A stretch of 27,047 nucleotides of DNA from IMG/VR virus record IMGVR_UViG_3300020442_002484, positions 1-27,047 of that record; one strand, given 5' to 3'. Under the pieces are notes generated by a model. The model was not told the origin of the DNA, did not search any database, and saw only the letters and a program-made list of their open reading frames with translations. Source of the stretch: a virus. Below, one piece after another: positions 21,501-26,664 of the stretch (position 1 is the stretch's first letter; each line of letters opens with the position of its first letter). The translations under genes and the position numbers were made by a program.

Positions 21501-23031
21501 CCTTTCTAATACTATACTTAACTGTGGAGGTATTAATTACGCTAGTTAAGTTAATATCAAATTCATATTTGTCTTGTACTGCAATAACAAAAACGTCATA
21601 AACATTTCCATCACTTCCAATGACACTTCCAATGTCACCAAGGGTCATAATGTGTGGATCAAATGTTCTAACTCTATACTGAGCAGCACCATTTAATTTT
21701 AATGCAATCTGAGTAATCTCATCAATTTCATACTCTGGGGTAGAGTTAATAATCCAACTAGTAGTTCTTTGGTGGTCACTATCAGCACCAAGAGAAACAA
21801 TTTCAATTTGATCTCCTGGTTGATAGTAAAAAGATTTTTCCCTATCAAACTCTAAATCACCAAGTACCCCTGTAACTTTTACTCTTATTTCCTCATCGCC
21901 AGCAATACCATATGCATAGTCTGGTGTTGTAATGTCAGCATTGAGAGGTAATGCTACAGGTGCTTCCAATCCGAAGAATTGAGTGGCACTTCTGCTCTCA
22001 TAGTCAAACTCATAACTAATACCATTATCAACACAAACTAAAGTTCCAGAATCCTGGAAACTTAATGTTGAGTCAACATCAAGGTAAGTTTGTGCAACTC
22101 CAACTGGATTAGTTACTCTAGTTTTTGGATGAACCGAGAATAAAAATGTCTCAAGTTCTGGATTGTAATCTAAACTAAGTCTGTAATAAAGATTACCATC
22201 TCTAAATAACTTTTCTACATCTGTAATTGTACCTGCTGCCTTTTGGATATTATCTGTAGCATCTTGATACAAAGTTCTATTGACCAGTAATTCTGGATCT
22301 CCAGTTACTGCTTCAACCACCAAATCTCTTGTAATTCGATAATCAGCATCCGATGGTTGAATTAAGAAATCTCTTGGTTTAATAACATCAACCTGAACAC
22401 CATAAAGAAGTTTAAATAAAACTTCAAAAGAACTATTTGCGCCTTTTGCTGAGTAAAAATCTTTTAATCTCGATAATGCAACAGATTCGTTAATTCCTTC
22501 GTAGAAATCAACATCATCAAATCCTGGAGCATACTGTTGCTTATATTTTTTAAATAATTCAACTAAAAAGTAACTATTAATATTTGATACTACAGAACCA
22601 CTTGTGTGAATACCTGCAGTAGTAACTTCAAAAGTTGGTGGTCTGGATTCTGAGGAAAAATATGAAGTTATACCTGAAAAAGATCTATTACAATTAATAA
22701 AACTAGTGTCAGTTTTAGATTCATAATGAATCAACTCATCTCCAATCTGAAGAAGACCATTCTTATCAGGAAATCCATAAGTGCTACTAACATCAACAGT
22801 ATTTGTTGAAAAACCAACTTTAGATGTAGTATTCGTAGAGAATACTAAATCAGTTAAACTATCCAGATCAGTATACTGATCAATATTATTAATAATATCT
22901 AGAGGACCACCAGGAGCCTCCATAGACTCATAGTAGTTCTCTAAAAAATTAACAAATTCTGGGTATGCTTCTCTAACAAACTGGGGAAGCTGATCTTGAA
23001 CCAGATTTTGGATGTTTACTCTTTTTTGCAT
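9526..23031 (-). CDS. Giant mosaic baseplate/tail protein in the gp7 position, 4501 aa
   Basis: It lies between gp6 and gp8, the place of T4 gp7 (about 1032 aa), but is over four times longer. The N-terminus (1-240), with QFVREAYPEFVNFLENYYES and FYSAKGANSSFEVLFKLLYG, is the conserved start I recall for this family in marine myoviruses. A second conserved block, DYYQFFSYAVRSP followed by NHTAGFKKF (about 2570-2612), marks a core in the middle. Between and after these are beta-rich inserts: HGF-type repeats (about 565-1000), GGSKY repeats (about 1030-1150), a YHYH-like domain (about 1180-1345), a lectin-like jelly roll (about 1624-1790), three D-FNG modules (about 2695-2850, 2996-3097, 3886-3980) and a YDNTTGL tandem array (about 3187-3600). 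There is no obvious catalytic domain, signal peptide or membrane segment. The start follows the gp6 stop by four bases, with AAGG about ten bases ahead. Likely a wedge initiator core that has gained host-contact modules; the wedge role is inferred from synteny. Confidence 0.85.
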   Translation of the reverse strand: MQKRVNIQNLVQDQLPQFVREAYPEFVNFLENYYESMEAPGGPLDIINNIDQYTDLDSLTDLVFSTNTTSKVGFSTNTVDVSSTYGFPDKNGLLQIGDELIHYESKTDTSFINCNRSFSGITSYFSSESRPPTFEVTTAGIHTSGSVVSNINSYFLVELFKKYKQQYAPGFDDVDFYEGINESVALSRLKDFYSAKGANSSFEVLFKLLYGVQVDVIKPRDFLIQPSDADYRITRDLVVEAVTGDPELLVNRTLYQDATDNIQKAAGTITDVEKLFRDGNLYYRLSLDYNPELETFLFSVHPKTRVTNPVGVAQTYLDVDSTLSFQDSGTLVCVDNGISYEFDYESRSATQFFGLEAPVALPLNADITTPDYAYGIAGDEEIRVKVTGVLGDLEFDREKSFYYQPGDQIEIVSLGADSDHQRTTSWIINSTPEYEIDEITQIALKLNGAAQYRVRTFDPHIMTLGDIGSVIGSDGNVYDVFVIAVQDKYEFDINLTSVINTSTVKYSIRKGVSKTESVNNPELNIISANVQNVYINEDDTYVVASSLPDYYNTPIVVEDLAVTFSGQFDGFDLVIGANAFSTGDAIYYNYNNNIGLDIQEGQYFVYKVNAATIRLATSRSNIRSGIFVKVFGTVFNNKFELLKFQSRTIRSQDVIRKFSAPKPIESIESSITLPGNTGMFINGVEILNYKSSDTLYYGEIEGIEVSAPGDNNYDVVNPPIIVIDDNTGVGNTTFGTGVKAVCNVRGSLSRIDIIDKGFDYSEEPKVTISGGNGDSAEAKCNLSKITHSVTFNAGSLYQNLNISDNTIGFGTYHKFRDYEQVVYSSQSQTEIGGLVDDSFYFVNVVDPTTIKLHNNADDAISGINTISFTSYGDGLQKISAFNKKNVISSIEVVSGGSGYTNKTTFFTENNINLFNNTIELSNHGYTNKEIVRISSDGVLPVGLSSSKEYYISVVDEDHFRVAATTPVGVGSTLPADYNYINRRFVDFVDGGTGIHNITYRPITVALEAPIGITTTSGQDFFAKIQPVFTGEIFSVSVKEGGSNYGDSGVLNYNRQPQITLESGSGAQLTPIVSAAGVLIGVIVNNGGSKYNSPPIINVIGSGTGAILSPVVVNGVLVEVVIIDGGFGYKQVDTTLNVVSTGSGAQFNAKITNWTINNVERIIQAEKINPDDGIITSALTSEKGLQYTHGYPGREFRRKVLSTSLDINGNTIYRDDIDNDTNATLYHSPIVGWAYDGNPIYGPYGYADKEGGAIKRLESGYELILPSGRPSTAIFPAGMFVEDHRFVGNGDLDIHNGRYCKTPEFPNGVYAYFTTINSTPESSGPLNGYRKPIFPYVIGDRYKSKPIDYNFDQFSNVLFVNINESGWIRYTGHLNLLNTYTKYQGFLQPDDFAEGFTEVETSSPGQVTKLNIVSPGDNYSLSDNIYFDNKDTGGSGAYARISKLSGKNVSKIEYKESILQSVEFAPSISDGRYVGFGSTAHGFGDGDIISIQNLNILSTQFGSSYPIGVSTNTLTLSNTVGNSSGTGIVTYFNVTGNLTYPTLREDDFYEIDNELVKILNVYPQDSRVRVQRQINNTSGIHTSGSSLVEQTRKFTVKTGFSTSTEYELDRTYYFDPSESVTIPSENLLLYSDPVPQGISTNWNYYTVGVGTGTVEYYNASSPDGSLEAAKVSFASTTGTGDGFGLQYSSVGLSADDYVVSVFLRGNLGGEKIFIILDDGLTYHHSEVTLTSKWQRFSFQAFTNAGQHNLKIGTLGTENLILNDSPTIYVWGAQIENGVLRSSYYSTQGTAVVKTDDKSGLLYISNPGVTQPQIIRPRLNTFYLPGHGFSTNDLITYSVGAGGTGVSVSIASTTFPLETDDQLYVAAYDSDFIGISTQKVGIGSTGGFVGVGSDPLKLYDLSTYGSGEIHSFTTNKDLTIVGDAYKKTATITTKTAHGLADQDLVTVNVISGIQTTFRIAYDDVNRRMVVDPRNFIDSQVNVERNTISIQNHGFKNGEKVIFNSASAPQGLTNSSMYYVIKLDDNTISLSEFYYDVISSEKDVQIIDIQTQSPGQLSPINPEIIGVRNSTVIFDLSDQTLIANSLPAFNFFLYSDSEFSDEFFTAKENVGAFNVKTSGTIGDPGAKLELIIDDNTPNNLYYNLQPIRYNGASAAKLEIISDKFNIKNSNKLSIVNSKFNVTANATGIGSTTFNYTLRNTPERDLYPDNEATITYTTTSLTALGPVAEVTLDSIGRNYTALPNVSQIVSIGGTNAIFLPASTTIGKADTVVLTDIGFDYPPDKTLRPIAQFPYTYKIEPLSKFKEIKIINPGVNYFIPPQLIVLDGFTGRVNTEASLRYDIGDTEVTVIRNTTGLYNVTPRILPINNPNGVRIDSITFDAGTLDVTIGFAVTFNSVADYPFEVGDKVIVENTNIDSSVQGTGYNSADFGYELFVLTEVDPDLGGDNPTITYNMASVLKVGEVPGNFDSFDSFGTVTPESYFPSFDIELEKDSFRTGEIIVAQDANTGVVQSYDFRNEYLRVRSKIPFEVDDLIIGQSSQNKGLISSVDGINSKYVIASNSITKKGWLKDTGKLNRFFQRVHDNDYYQFFSYAVRSPISFEKWNPMVSNLNHTAGFKKFSELVIDSYDPTISGISTSQDLNALIAISDLTNVVDLNTVRDFDIGREKSIDVSGDLVSNEILFNLPFLAKYQEFIGNRVLAIDDFSDQFNGVKRDFELFTEGKPIFEIEFDGSDSTLISPGEGTINIANHYFVSGELVDYIPPNNDRSNAIRIAETDFGPGIGTTSLLPSQFTIIKQDNQKVRVAISATNALLFNPIGVGITGVGIGTQHLFRARNPNNRLLITVNGTIQSPMVGTAYTTGLSANVGVGSTVISVSGITTIFGGDLLKINDEVVLVAAVDGDTNELTVRRGWMGTISTSHSSGSNIVKQVGNYSVVNNDLHFIEGPWGNLPVGFGTTAQNAGEVDYSGLTTSSRFSGRIFLRSALNQGFTSVFIPAYDNNYVYDDISDQFNGITTSFYLKYQGNDIDNVSAQNTIVLIDDIFQGPQRLGNVLTNIEGDYKLEAGGGQLLLGFNGEVTDPELHNDINVNKVPKGGVIVSVASRAGYGFQPLVSAGGTAVVSTAGTISNISIGNSGSGYRSGLQTVSVGIQTASQGAANITPVGVATVLDGHVIGVAITNSQVFYAPREVANIGYSSITGITTVTTSTPHNLSLGDEVQVVGAAFTCDYYPAVDVTNALYDTTTGIMTVTTGVSTFTVSDFTYDNTTGLATITTLEPMKIVPMTAIGRSFSLAGLALSCVGYGNTLAVYDFQYDNTTGLATVFTTADHGLSASDDFKMRELIFSCPIGGPTGYGQTFTITQFQYDNVTGLSTVTTSDPITGIIGIGSDIRLDNLEFSCPGGSGITTTIFPDGTQGNTFTVTAVTASDKFELNVGVSTIPHTYIENDAGQVTAGLTTTKFPDGSQGYFFNVNSVGTTTSFTVNVGVSSISHAYVSGGVVQTGITTNIFPGNAQNSPLGDTFSVTSAPNWYQLTFNAGISTIPHSYLEGGTLTFGHKLKVGTDVALTGLAFTCSYDGGVGILTHPRVSDPTYCGTQVTRINSIDEFEINVGVSTAESFYTSGGIVEEIILAPRPINNSPSGQDPATNGTGIVKIIDDYSFIINSGPSPYTHTYKRCGTLRRPLDVVFDEPTSLYNIPLIYSDVNSGFGTGATIDLVPSKDSTILNFEINNFGYGYGSGERLTVAIGGTTGIQTFATRTSNAVEPVSDGVNTYAVTDATYDPVSGESVLTIGIHTLTTANTVTIANRSLLFRCASDDYSAILAYPRPNIDTNIADQNVGITSYTSTTITVFAGPSPQGKQFPHTFVGLATYSEFQLTIDEVFQSKFAGWNVGEFIVLDEIDPFFNGQRRLFPLSVNGDSISFFARSNSGINLESNLLVFVNDILQTPGEGYQFNGGSTIRFTEPPKGGITGFTTTGDTAKIFMYTGTQTIDVRTVDVLPSVEVGDEVQLYSNTDTTFTQENRLVMDIKAADKVITNNYAGQGVTLNELFERPLSWTKQTVDKIIDNNYIGKDRVYYEPVINPNTNIISNIGIADSAVYVNDLRPLFDNPFEGIGAQDRSVIEIVSQDRLEPARLSVVIGAGGTITGLQVVNPGYGYTAAPEVTIAKPYGDGTQAIGGVTIGAGGSVTSATVSAGGTNYYYGPLSSMTVLQQGSGFPSVDTNTNFFRGAKLKSETGIGVGAVADIELSTLNFNVASVSIIEGGSNYLVGDTLFVDTYDNVGLATTSRKWALAAPIKFTVASINPPPALVAPPKRAIEECPFVSYEGDYGLVVGVGTTVIGAGTSLGVVLDLYIPMDSEIRRGVNVTLPGITTGDLFNVTQSNFVSAAQTSLSADGSVIGISTLHADMTYECIDYYTKQSVIPAGINGLGTTVGFGTTVTSVVVALQSSGSNNVVGLATTAFYGYYTWGKVGLPVRIKNQIWNIQNNGLQAGIGTNPLLRRKNPIKYLGYISP
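12190..13476 (-). repeat. Tandem protein repeat array inside the 4501-aa gene (YDNTTGL and ELNVGVST units)
   Basis: Five successive units of roughly 25-50 residues begin with or contain a Y-D-N-T-T-G-L-A-T-V type strand: near 13470, 13340, 13272, 13122 and 12969. Several continue to a short conserved L-x-F-S/T-C motif. Three anchor sites are also conserved at DNA level (12947-12969, 13100-13122 and 13250-13272), with offsets of 153 and 150 bases. They pass into a second series with ELNVGVSTIPHTY, TVNVGVSSISHAY and FNAGISTIPHSY strands and FPDG-QG turns (about 12230-12840). A diverged extra unit (TYDPVSGESVLTIG) sits at about 11640-11740. The array looks like a stalk of beta modules made by duplication. 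Confidence 0.8.
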
Positions 23032-23035
23032 GTCT

Positions 23036-24943
23036 TTATAACCTTACGTATTCCCCGTTTAAGTAGCTAGATGTTACTATGTATTGAGATCCAGAGAGAT
23101 CAATTCCAGAGGTAATTGTGTCGGATACCATCTTGACCGAAGAACTTGTTGTATCAAGTTGTAAGTAAAGATCTTGAAGACCAATAATATCATTTGACTT
23201 TGGAATCACAGATACTTCCATAATGTTGTCCCCAAACTTGACTTTAGATGTATTGGTAAAATTAAGAGCACTTAATTTAATCTCACCTCTTACATAATCA
23301 ATAGATCCAACATTTTGCCTTACAATGATTGGTTGGTTCTTTGCATTTAGTTTGAACATAAACACATTACCAGTAGAACCATCAGCATTAGGAGTATCGC
23401 TAAAATAGACTGTTCCAGTTATACCTTCAATTTGAACTCCACTTGTTTTGAAATTGTATCCACTTTGATTCTTGATATGAATCTGATTACCAAAACAAAT
23501 TTCGTATTCACTGAATACACCAGTGACTATTTTATTATCGCGTCTAATATTGATGGTAGTGATATTAGACGTGATTGCAGATGAAGTATCATCAATCAGT
23601 TTGAGGAACTTACTATATCTAAACCTAGAACCATACCTATTTAACTCATCAGAACTAGCGTACTTTTCAATATTTTTTGTAACCTGATCTCTTACAAAGT
23701 CTGCATTACCTTGATTTTGATTATAGTATACGTTTGTGTTATATTCGATGTAAAGATACTTAAGATCAATAAATTCAGGAATAATTCCTGCTACAGCATA
23801 CTTTCTCAATAATGTTTTAATGTTATCCTTTACGATAGCAGGTAAATAAGATCCATTTTGAGGTTTTACTGTAATAAAGACTTTTCCATACTTTGGAGGA
23901 GTCAATTCTTCTCCACCAAAGACAGATACCGATTCTGCTTCTGGATAGATAAGAGGAATCAATGCCTCATAGTCACCAGCAGTTACTGCTCTATTTTGAG
24001 ATGCGTATACCCTAGGTGCTAACTTCTTAATTGACTGCACAGACTCAATAGGAGCGCCGTATGCGCTCGCTTCCATCGTCTCTACGAGGGGTGAAGTTAC
24101 TTTTAGGGGTGATCCATTATTATCGAAGAATCTACCCGTAAAATTGAATTTATTAATGCCATTTGCACGCTCACCGTTAGTAACAACATAGTTAACTACG
24201 ATGTAATTGTTATTTTGCAGTTTACTGCCAAAACTACCATCACCAAATATCAACTCATACCTAGAATCGGAGATTTCATTCAAGAAAAATACATCATCTG
24301 TTGATTTTACATTAGTTAAGTTGTCTGCAAGTTTATATGTTCTTCTAATATTGCTGTTTCTACTTTCTCTAACCTCAACCCTAATAAGTTTAGTGTCAAT
24401 TCTGGGGTTTTGGAGAATAAATCTTTGATTTTTATTATTACTATCAACGGTAAAGGTGTTTTGAACATAAGCACCTTCAAAGACCTCAACATTAGTAAAA
24501 ACTGCTTGTTGAGATGATACAGGAACGGTGATATCTTCGGGTACGGAGTAAATATAGTTAGTTCCCCCAAAGTTCACCGCAGAGGTCGCTACAATGCCCT
24601 TCCTGAGGGTCACAGACACGGGAGAGGTGGCAAATGAAGTCAGGTCCAGGAAGAAACTAATAACGCCTCTTGACGCTGTTACCGACCTTGGGATGTATCC
24701 TAGGTTGCGTGCTAGTGATACAACATTTTCTCTTAAAGTCGCACCATCAAGGAAGACCTCATTGGTCAACATGTTCGCATTATACGAACTAATGTAGGTA
24801 TTGTACGCTAAAGTATCTAAAAGTATTGAAAAGTTAGACCCTTCAAAATCATAGTCAGTAAAACTACCATCTGCTCGTAGATAGCTCTTTATCGACTCTT
24901 TAATTTCTGCAAAGTCTAAACTTGCTACGTTTACTAATGACAT
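23036..24943 (-). CDS. gp6: Baseplate wedge protein gp6 (baseplate J-like)
   Basis: A 635-aa protein, close to the roughly 660 of T4 gp6. The N-terminus reads as the family usually does: a short helix, FTDYDFEGSNFSILLDTLAYNTYI, then LGYIPRSVTASRG. A baseplate J-like core carries the hallmark LIFGDGSFGSKLQNNNYIVV (about residues 230-250) with NG...NGINKF shortly after, and YPEAESVSVFGGEELTPPKY (about 327-347), then KVFITVKP. In T4, gp6 forms the dimeric ring around the hub that holds six wedges together and rearranges on contraction. Its ATG follows the TAA of gp25 with no gap, and the next gene begins four bases after its own stop, so the genes are probably translationally coupled. No anomalies are seen. 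Confidence 0.95.
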   Translation of the reverse strand: MSLVNVASLDFAEIKESIKSYLRADGSFTDYDFEGSNFSILLDTLAYNTYISSYNANMLTNEVFLDGATLRENVVSLARNLGYIPRSVTASRGVISFFLDLTSFATSPVSVTLRKGIVATSAVNFGGTNYIYSVPEDITVPVSSQQAVFTNVEVFEGAYVQNTFTVDSNNKNQRFILQNPRIDTKLIRVEVRESRNSNIRRTYKLADNLTNVKSTDDVFFLNEISDSRYELIFGDGSFGSKLQNNNYIVVNYVVTNGERANGINKFNFTGRFFDNNGSPLKVTSPLVETMEASAYGAPIESVQSIKKLAPRVYASQNRAVTAGDYEALIPLIYPEAESVSVFGGEELTPPKYGKVFITVKPQNGSYLPAIVKDNIKTLLRKYAVAGIIPEFIDLKYLYIEYNTNVYYNQNQGNADFVRDQVTKNIEKYASSDELNRYGSRFRYSKFLKLIDDTSSAITSNITTINIRRDNKIVTGVFSEYEICFGNQIHIKNQSGYNFKTSGVQIEGITGTVYFSDTPNADGSTGNVFMFKLNAKNQPIIVRQNVGSIDYVRGEIKLSALNFTNTSKVKFGDNIMEVSVIPKSNDIIGLQDLYLQLDTTSSSVKMVSDTITSGIDLSGSQYIVTSSYLNGEYVRL

Positions 24944-25345
24944 TTATCTTGTTGGCAGTAATACAAACTGTAATTGTTGGGGTTGTGCATCAATACCAAT
25001 GATAAAATATTTTACTGTAATATCCATTTGACCCTCATCGTAGTTCGGGGTCACAATAACTTCATTTAAATCAACTCTTGGTTCATTGTTTTTAATAACT
25101 GCTACGATTTCATCCTTTAGTGCTCTAGCAGTAAAGAAGTCGATGTTCTCAAACAACAAACGATTAACACCACACCCCAAACTGGGATTAAAGAACCTTT
25201 CCCCCTGTGTAGTTAAGACCAAATTTTGGACAGAGCGTGATATTGCATACTCATTTCTTAAAGAAAGTAAGTCTCTTGTCAAAGGACTACGCTTTAACGT
25301 GAGACTTACATCTTTAAAACCTTGACTGACACGCTCTAAGGGCAT
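24944..25345 (-). CDS. gp25: Baseplate wedge protein gp25 (GPW/gp25 family)
   Basis: At 133 residues this matches the size of T4 gp25 (132). It has the family pattern: SRSVQNLVLTTQGERFFNP (about 36-54) leading to LGCGVNRLLFE (57-67), the diagnostic EPRVDL (88-93) and a closing beta strand MDITVKYFI. In T4, gp25 is a wedge component that contacts gp6 and gp53 and resembles the lysozyme-free sheath-initiator of other contractile systems. The start at 25345 gives the expected length; no Shine-Dalgarno is obvious. Upstream lie a late-promoter-like element and an inverted repeat, so this could be the head of a baseplate transcription unit running leftward through gp6 and beyond. Confidence 0.96.
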   Translation of the reverse strand: MPLERVSQGFKDVSLTLKRSPLTRDLLSLRNEYAISRSVQNLVLTTQGERFFNPSLGCGVNRLLFENIDFFTARALKDEIVAVIKNNEPRVDLNEVIVTPNYDEGQMDITVKYFIIGIDAQPQQLQFVLLPTR

Positions 25346-25357
25346 GATATTTAGGAA

Positions 25358-25388
25358 AAGTGTACTTTTTCAGTTATTTAGTACACTT
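25358..25388. repeat. Inverted repeat between the 72-aa gene and gp25 (possible hairpin or terminator)
   Basis: Arms AAGTGTACT (25358-25366) and AGTACACTT (25380-25388) are perfectly complementary over nine base pairs around a 13-base loop, with one G-U and one A-U pair possible beyond. In minus-strand RNA the hairpin would be followed by a short U run (TTTTCC), so a weak intrinsic terminator for the upstream genes is possible. It overlaps the late-promoter-like box at 25375-25382, so it could equally be a protein-binding palindrome. Confidence 0.6.
25375..25382 (-). promoter_or_regulatory. Putative late promoter before gp25 (ACTAAATA)
   Basis: The minus-strand octamer ACTAAATA differs from NATAAATA at one base. 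It ends 29 bases before the gp25 ATG, close to the 27 seen before gp8, and sits in the only non-coding gap between the 72-aa gene and gp25. It lies partly in the loop and partly in one arm of the inverted repeat. The mismatch and the AT-rich setting keep confidence modest. Confidence 0.4.
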
Positions 25389-25397
25389 CTTATACAA

Positions 25398-25616
25398 TTA
25401 TTCGTGCCAACGCTCAACAAAATCATCAAATCCACCTGAACCACCACAAGGACGCTCTAAACGGTCCTCTGGAATCTGATAAAGTTCCTCTTTTCGCTTC
25501 GCACGGCGTCTTTTTGCAGCCATATCAAGGTATTTGTCGCTATCAACCTCTGTAATTAGAGTCATTCCCTCTTCAATAAAGAATTCTCCCTTATCGACCT
25601 TGTGATAATTGCCCAT
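25398..25616 (-). CDS. Small basic protein, unknown function (72 aa)
   Basis: The start is well supported: AAGGAG lies six bases before the ATG, the strongest ribosome binding site in the window. The product starts MGNYHKVDKGEFFIEEGMTL. It has a strongly basic run AAKRRRAKRKEE (about residues 33-44), then a Gly/Cys turn (PCGGSGG) and an acidic-aromatic end (FDDFVERWHE). There is no signal peptide or membrane segment. The basic run could contact nucleic acid or be an exposed helix, but I do not recognise the family. It lies 42 bases after the 222-aa gene and just ahead of the gp25 promoter region. Confidence 0.85.
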   Translation of the reverse strand: MGNYHKVDKGEFFIEEGMTLITEVDSDKYLDMAAKRRRAKRKEELYQIPEDRLERPCGGSGGFDDFVERWHE

Positions 25617-25658
25617 TTTTTGCTCCTTAGGTTAAAATTGGAACTTTTAGAGGGGTTA

Positions 25659-26327
25659 CTATCCCTGGTTTTCTTCGTTTTTGCGCTCTTTTGCTGTTTT
25701 CCAGAAATATTCATCCTCTCGACCCATGCCAAGACGCTCAAAACCGTTCTCGACTGAGTAAAATTCCGTAGAAACCTTGAAATCTGGCATTTTTGGTTCA
25801 ACAGGAGTCAAACTATTGTCAAAAATACGCATTCTGTTGTTTGGATAGAGTGCATATTGACCATTATTCAACTCAATTAGGTTATGTGACTTGTGTTCAG
25901 CAGGATTTTCGCTTGTTGCATAGTCAATAACGTCTGGATCTTGATGATAGTTGTCTATTGTACAGATATATGTGCCTTTTTGTATGCCATGATCTCTAGT
26001 ATATAGTTCAAAATCCATAGATCCAATGAATTGTTTTTGAATCGATACAACTCCATAGTCCATACAGTTCCAAAACTGTAGATTTGGGAGATCCATATCA
26101 GGATCAGGAAGTTCTGGCTCCGAGAGAAACGCGCTGATAGGCAACTTATCGTACATTGCAGCATACTCTGGTAAGTATGTCTCAAAATAAAAAGCACGCC
26201 CAGGAATCGATTTACACGATACCCAGACGCCTTTAACAAATTCACCGTGACCAGATTGGTGGTCGGTAAGATATTCTTTACGTACCCAAACCTCAACAGC
26301 AGGAAGATTGCAGATTAACGCTGCCAT
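25659..26327 (-). CDS. Conserved-looking phage protein of unknown function (222 aa)
   Basis: The protein begins MAALICNLPAVEVWVRKEYL and continues with HGEFVKGVWVSCKSIPGRAF and YETYLPEYAAMYDKLP-like text. The middle has FWNCMDYGVVSIQKQFIGSM, and later NGQYALYPNNRMRIFDNSL. The C-terminal 40 residues are charged (GREDEYFWKTAKERKNEENQ). The composition is that of a soluble globular alpha/beta protein. I recall similar proteins as conserved hypotheticals in T4-like cyanophages, next to baseplate genes, but know no function. No Shine-Dalgarno is evident. A small hairpin ends three bases before the ATG, and a late-promoter-like AGTAAATA lies 22 bases upstream, so it may have its own late promoter. 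Confidence 0.85.
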   Translation of the reverse strand: MAALICNLPAVEVWVRKEYLTDHQSGHGEFVKGVWVSCKSIPGRAFYFETYLPEYAAMYDKLPISAFLSEPELPDPDMDLPNLQFWNCMDYGVVSIQKQFIGSMDFELYTRDHGIQKGTYICTIDNYHQDPDVIDYATSENPAEHKSHNLIELNNGQYALYPNNRMRIFDNSLTPVEPKMPDFKVSTEFYSVENGFERLGMGREDEYFWKTAKERKNEENQG

Positions 26328-26330
26328 AGC

Positions 26331-26347
26331 AATAGTTCTTAACTATT
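26331..26347. repeat. Short perfect inverted repeat just upstream of the 222-aa gene
   Basis: AATAGTT and AACTATT form a seven-base-pair perfect stem with a three-base loop. On the mRNA strand it ends three bases before the ATG at 26327, occupying the place where a ribosome binding site would be. The stem is AT-rich and probably weak; it may be an RNA hairpin affecting initiation or a protein-binding palindrome. Confidence 0.5.
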
Positions 26348-26349
26348 AC

Positions 26350-26357
26350 TATTTACT
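26350..26357 (-). promoter_or_regulatory. Weak late-promoter-like element before the 222-aa gene (AGTAAATA)
   Basis: The minus-strand octamer AGTAAATA differs from NATAAATA at one base. It overlaps the TGA stop of the 48-aa gene by one base and ends 22 bases before the next ATG. It resembles in placement the elements before gp25 and gp8, but a one-mismatch octamer is weak evidence alone. Confidence 0.3.
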
Positions 26358-26503
26358 CAGCGCCCTTGTCCACGATAACGTTTTGGCTTAGAGTTCCGAG
26401 ATGTCGCGGCGTATTTGGTATGCTGTCCGCTTCCCTGACGAGTTTTTTTCGGGGTAGACTCGATGAACTGAGTGCCCATCATAGACTTTTTGACTTTTGC
26501 CAT
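26357..26503 (-). CDS. Very small basic protein (48 aa), unknown function
   Basis: This short gene fills the gap between the 52-aa and 222-aa genes. Reading from the ATG at 26503 gives MAKVKKSMMGTQFIESTPKK, then TRQGSGQHTKYAATSRNSKP and KRYRGQGR before a TGA. It starts two bases after the TAA of the 52-aa gene. It is highly basic and low in hydrophobic residues, so probably unfolded or nucleic-acid or protein binding. I recall tiny proteins with MMGTQFI-STPKKTRQG and a YRGQGR ending in many cyanophage genomes, which supports it being real. No function is known to me. Confidence 0.8.
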   Translation of the reverse strand: MAKVKKSMMGTQFIESTPKKTRQGSGQHTKYAATSRNSKPKRYRGQGR

Positions 26504-26505
26504 AA

Positions 26506-26664
26506 TTAATCAAGAATTGGTTCAAGTGAGATAAATGAAGGATTTATGGGTTCTCCTTCATAATAACGTTCGGAGAGGTCTTGTAGGACCTCTGTGGACT
26601 CCTCCAGAGTGATTCCCTGAAGGAGTACCTCGCCATTATAACAGATGTTATAAAGGATATCCAT
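26506..26664 (-). CDS. Small acidic protein (52 aa), unknown function
   Basis: The likely start is the ATG at 26664, which overlaps the TGA of the preceding glycosyltransferase-like gene by one base (TGATG), a typical translational-coupling junction. The product begins MDILYNICYNGEVLLQGITL, continues EESTEVLQDLSERYYEGEPI and ends NPSFISLEPILD. A longer reading from 26769 would run through the upstream gene in another frame with an unnatural Cys/Arg-rich sequence, so it was not used. The protein is acidic, with a probable central helix. I do not recognise a family beyond a general likeness to small cyanophage hypotheticals. Confidence 0.78.
   Translation of the reverse strand: MDILYNICYNGEVLLQGITLEESTEVLQDLSERYYEGEPINPSFISLEPILD

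Noticed and set aside
25562-25801. A 79-aa minus-strand open frame overlapping the 222-aa and 72-aa genes
   Set aside because: It overlaps two better-supported genes in a different frame and has no ribosome binding site or family-like sequence.
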